Positions 61,014 to 64,000 of a DNA stretch of 64,000 nucleotides are shown here, piece by piece. Position numbers and translations under genes: made by a program. A model generated the notes under the pieces. That model ran no database searches. It saw only the letters and a list, made by a program, of their open reading frames with translations, and was not told the origin of the DNA. Origin of the DNA: Cellulophaga sp. RHA19 (GTDB taxonomy: Bacteria > Bacteroidota > Bacteroidia > Flavobacteriales > Flavobacteriaceae); contig NZ_PHUL01000001.1 in NCBI RefSeq assembly GCF_002813425.1, positions 3,587,001-3,651,000 on the forward strand, given 5' to 3'. Every line of letters starts with the position of its first letter. Position 1 is the stretch's first letter.

Positions 61014-61999
61014 TGATACAAGCAAGACCCACATTATCACAAATTTCTAAAGCCTTAGATTTATCTATTTCTACCATATCTAAGTCACTGTCTGACAGTC
61101 CTGAAATTAGTATTAGCACAAAAGAAAAAGTACAGGCTTTTGCACGTAAATGCAACTACAGACCTAATAGTTTTGCTGCTAGTTTAAGAAAAGGATACAC
61201 CAATAATATAGGTTTAATTATACCTAGTGTACTAAATCCGTTTTACGCAAAAGTATTGGTTGGCATAGAAAAACATTTAGATGAAAATGGTTATAAATTA
61301 ATAACCAGTATAAGCAATGAGTCTGCCGAAAAAGAATCTAAATACTTAAGTATTTTAGGTGGCGGGTATGTAGATGGTGTAATTATTTGCGTATCTAAAG
61401 AAACAGCTATAAGTAACAAGTACAAACAAATAGATACACTTATAGGAGAAGGTACGCCACTTGTTTTGTTTGACAGAATAAGTGATTTAAAACGATGTGA
61501 TAGCGTTATTGTAGACGACTACAAAGCATCATTTAATGCTACTGAACATTTAATAATTAATAAGAACTGTAAAAACCCTATAATGGTTACTTTAATTCAC
61601 CAATTACAACACGGTAAATTAAGAGCTAAAGGTTTTATAGATGCACTTAAAAAACATAACTTTTCTACAGACAATTGCATTGTAGACGCCACCAATACTG
61701 ATGAGTTAAATACCAAACTTAAAGCTATATTAGAACTTAAAAATGTAGATGGAGTTTACGGTGCTAATGATATTGCCTTGGTGCAAGCTATGAACATTAA
61801 CCGTAGCTTAAATACAGAAGATATTGCCTACACAGGTTTTTGTAATAACTCTAAAATAGCATGGAACCCTGGTCTTAGAATTATAGATCAGAATGCAAAA
61901 AAAATGGGTGAAGAAGCTGCTAAATTAGTACTGCAGCGTATAAAAAACAACAATATTAAAGAGTATCATACACGTACAATTACAACAGAATTTGTATAA
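61013..61999 (+). CDS. LacI-family transcriptional regulator
   Basis: A 328-residue regulator, from the ATG that overlaps the galE stop (TAATG); an out-of-family extension of 13 codons upstream lies inside galE and is not used. The amino end is a LacI helix-turn-helix (TLSQISKALDLSISTISKSL, then hinge NYRPNSFAASLRKG), followed by a sugar-binding domain (IGLIIPSVLNPFYAKVLVGI, VIICVSKE, GVYGANDIALVQAM). Coupling to galE suggests a response to galactose metabolites; the targets are unknown. Confidence 0.93.
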   Translation: MIQARPTLSQISKALDLSISTISKSLSDSPEISISTKEKVQAFARKCNYRPNSFAASLRKGYTNNIGLIIPSVLNPFYAKVLVGIEKHLDENGYKLITSISNESAEKESKYLSILGGGYVDGVIICVSKETAISNKYKQIDTLIGEGTPLVLFDRISDLKRCDSVIVDDYKASFNATEHLIINKNCKNPIMVTLIHQLQHGKLRAKGFIDALKKHNFSTDNCIVDATNTDELNTKLKAILELKNVDGVYGANDIALVQAMNINRSLNTEDIAYTGFCNNSKIAWNPGLRIIDQNAKKMGEEAAKLVLQRIKNNNIKEYHTRTITTEFV

Positions 62000-62027
62000 A
62001 ATTTAATTAATTAATTAATTAAGCTAT

Positions 62028-62064
62028 TGTAACAAGAGTGTGTTTCCTAAACACTCTTGTTACA
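62028..62064. terminator. Hairpin between convergent lacI and SDR genes
   Basis: TGTAACAAGAGTGT and ACACTCTTGTTACA form a perfect fourteen-base stem around a nine-base loop. There is no clear T-run, but its place between convergent genes suggests a two-way terminator. A TTAA tandem tract (about 62003-62021) lies just before it. Confidence 0.75.
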
Positions 62065-62080
62065 TATATTTAAAAACAGC

Positions 62081-62842
62081 TTATATCATTTGTCCTCCAG
62101 ACACCTCTATACGTTGGGCATTAATCCATTTAGCATCATCTGTGCATAAAAAAGCAACAACACTACCTATATCACTAGCAACTCCTACTCTACCTAATGC
62201 TGTTTGCGAACCTATAAAATCGTTTAAATTCTTATTATCTCTAACAGCTCCGCCACCAAAGTCGGTTTCAATAGCACCTGGAGCAACTGTATTTACTCTT
62301 ATTTTACTTTTTCCTAATTCCTTTGCTAAATATAATGACAATACTTCTACGGCTCCTTTTGATGCTGCATACGCTGCATAACCAGGCAAAGTAAACCTAG
62401 TTAAACCTGTAGATATATTTACTATTCCGCCTTCATTATTTAAATATGGCAATACTTTTTGTGCAAGAAAAAATGGTGCTTTAAAATGGATGTTTACCAT
62501 TTTATCAAACTGATCTTCAGTAGTTGCTTTAATAGACTCATTAATACCAATACCGGCATTATTAACTAAAAAGTCTAATTTATCTACATTAAAAACCTCT
62601 CTTAATGCAGTTTTTAAGTCTAAAAAAAACGAATCAAAATTTTTAGTATCATCAACATTTAAGTGTAAAACAGCGGCTTTACTCCCTAATGTTTCTATTT
62701 CTTTAACAACAGCTAAGGCACCGTCTTTACTACTATTATAAGTTAAAATAATATCTAATCCCTTTTTAGCTAAACTTATAGCCATATTTTTACCCAAACC
62801 ACGGCTACCACCTGTTACCAAAACTATTTTATTTTGCATCAT
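62081..62842 (-). CDS. Short-chain dehydrogenase/reductase
   Basis: A 253-residue classical SDR. TGGSRGLG (10-17) binds the nucleotide, NNAGIG near 94-99 is the structural motif, and Ser144, Tyr158 and Lys162 (YAAYAASK) form the catalytic set. The ending NAQRIEVSGGQMI is that of FabG/glucose-dehydrogenase-like SDRs. Two ATG codons follow each other at the start; either may be used. The substrate is unknown; whether it belongs to the galactan pathway or to the AraC gene upstream is unclear. Confidence 0.9.
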   Translation of the reverse strand: MMQNKIVLVTGGSRGLGKNMAISLAKKGLDIILTYNSSKDGALAVVKEIETLGSKAAVLHLNVDDTKNFDSFFLDLKTALREVFNVDKLDFLVNNAGIGINESIKATTEDQFDKMVNIHFKAPFFLAQKVLPYLNNEGGIVNISTGLTRFTLPGYAAYAASKGAVEVLSLYLAKELGKSKIRVNTVAPGAIETDFGGGAVRDNKNLNDFIGSQTALGRVGVASDIGSVVAFLCTDDAKWINAQRIEVSGGQMI

Positions 62843-62937
62843 AATATTCTATTTTTATTAAATACAAAGGTCTTAAAACAGTAAAAGCGTTAACTTACAA
62901 AAAACAAAGAGATAGTTGTAAATTTCAAATAACTAGT

Positions 62938-63843
62938 TTAATTTCTAAATTTATTAGGAGAAAAAGAGGTTTGCTTTTTAAAGAAGTTTGAAAAATGAGC
63001 TACTTCATCAAAACCTAAGGAGTATGCAATTTCTGATACAGTCCAATTTGTTTGTTTTAATAAAAATTTTGCTTCTTGTGTTATTCTTTTAGATATAAAA
63101 TAAGTTGTAGTATTACCTGTACTCTCTTTTAAAGTTGTGTTTAAGTGGTTTACGTGTATCGCTAATCTATTTGCAAAATCTTTAGCAGACTTAAGCTTTA
63201 ATTGTTGCTGTGTAATCTCTATAGGAAATTGCCTTTCTAACAATTCTAAAAACAAGGATGTTATTCTTTTTGATGCTGTTTGCGCAGAATACAGAGCAGT
63301 GTTAGGCTGCAACTTTTGTCCAAAATGAATAATTTCTAAAATATAGTTCCTAATTAAGTCATATTTATAAGCGTAAGACGAATCTATTTCTGTTTGCATT
63401 TTTTTAAATAACACAGCCAATTCTTTATACTCTTTTTTGCTTAATTGAAATATTGGATAACCATTAGAGTTAAAAATAGGTAAGTCATCTAACACCACTC
63501 CACTTTTAGATTTTATTAAAAATTCATCTGTAAAAACACAAAACTTTCCTTTTTGTTTATCATCTAATGGCTCGTACTTATAAGGTACTTTAGGAGACCC
63601 AAACAACAATGCATACTTATCTATATTTACAACCTTATCTGCGTATTCAGCTCTATTTCTTCCGTTGATAAGGCTAATTTTATAATACATTCGCCTATTG
63701 TAGGGCATCACATTATCTGTCTTTAAATTAGCTAACATATCTGCTATATTAAAAATATTAAAGTGTCCAATATACTTACCTATTGCTTCAGGAAGCTCGG
63801 CATTTATCTCTCTGTAAAAATCTTTAATAGTAGTAGCCTTCAT
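62938..63843 (-). CDS. AraC-family transcriptional regulator
   Basis: A 301-residue regulator with an amino-terminal cupin-like sensor region (about 20-190) and an AraC DNA-binding end: KRITQEAKFLLKQTNWTVSEIAYSLGF then EVAHFSNFFKKQTSFSPNKF. It is on the same strand and 95 bases upstream of the SDR gene, a frequent pairing in which AraC controls the dehydrogenase. No link to the PUL is visible. Confidence 0.9.
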   Translation of the reverse strand: MKATTIKDFYREINAELPEAIGKYIGHFNIFNIADMLANLKTDNVMPYNRRMYYKISLINGRNRAEYADKVVNIDKYALLFGSPKVPYKYEPLDDKQKGKFCVFTDEFLIKSKSGVVLDDLPIFNSNGYPIFQLSKKEYKELAVLFKKMQTEIDSSYAYKYDLIRNYILEIIHFGQKLQPNTALYSAQTASKRITSLFLELLERQFPIEITQQQLKLKSAKDFANRLAIHVNHLNTTLKESTGNTTTYFISKRITQEAKFLLKQTNWTVSEIAYSLGFDEVAHFSNFFKKQTSFSPNKFRN

Positions 63844-64000
63844 TCTTAATTAATTGTAAAATTCAAATATAAAAATATTCTTAATAATCAATTTCTAATT
63901 ATAGATTAAAGCAAATATGAATAGGAAAAATATAACCTTTTAACATTAATTTAAGCTATTAGTTTAAATTCTTTAGTAACTAAATTTTAATTTATAAATT

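Overview
The window is AT-rich, uses TTG starts in places, lacks strong Shine-Dalgarno sites and is full of SusC/SusD, S1 sulfatases, PQQ-like propellers and a hybrid two-component regulator. This points to a marine Bacteroidota, most likely a flavobacterium that eats algal polysaccharides. Almost all genes lie on the minus strand.

Layout. (1) 1-13660: an operon of GH27, sulfatase, two S1_7-like sulfatases, a GH-D/GH31-like glycosidase, GH2 and a sulfatase, closed by a terminator near 2.53 kb; then a sulfatase plus a GMC oxidoreductase cut by the left edge. (2) 13962-24524: a block unrelated to sugar use (RidA, Crp/Fnr, a methionine aminopeptidase, a lipoprotein hydrolase, a four-helix sensor-like protein, a ParDE module with a nonsense-mutated toxin, TraB/GumN, a CPBP protease, a DUF4365-TPR protein and a lipoprotein). 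From about 18 kb on, several of its intergenic gaps hold structured inverted-repeat elements, giving it the look of a gene-cassette array. (3) 24756-51441: the main polysaccharide utilisation locus (PUL): two large propeller-plus-catalytic-domain proteins resembling GH150 lambda-carrageenases, SusC, SusD and a small lipoprotein, CstA, a FAD oxidoreductase with a partner protein, a CAT-like acetyltransferase, three sulfatases, a SASA esterase, a GH42-like enzyme, GH110 and an EF-hand protein. (4) 51679-61999: the hybrid two-component sensor/regulator, a TIM-barrel isomerase, galT, galK and a GntR regulator, and divergently galE with a coupled LacI regulator. (5) 62081-63843: an SDR oxidoreductase and an AraC regulator.

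How it fits together (inference). The enzyme set would cut a heavily sulfated galactan whose backbone is only galactose: endo-cleavage by the GH150-like proteins, import by SusCD, removal of sulfates by eight S1 sulfatases, alternate trimming of alpha-1,3-galactose (GH110, GH27, perhaps the GH-D-like protein) and beta-galactose (GH2, GH42-like), then the Leloir pathway (galK, galT, galE). No GH16, GH82, GH127 or GH129 and no 3,6-anhydrogalactose pathway is seen here, which fits lambda-carrageenan better than kappa- or iota-carrageenan, agar or porphyran. No formylglycine-generating enzyme is in the window, so sulfatase maturation must be encoded elsewhere.

Functions are assigned from motifs read by eye; GH and sulfatase subfamily names need a profile search to confirm.
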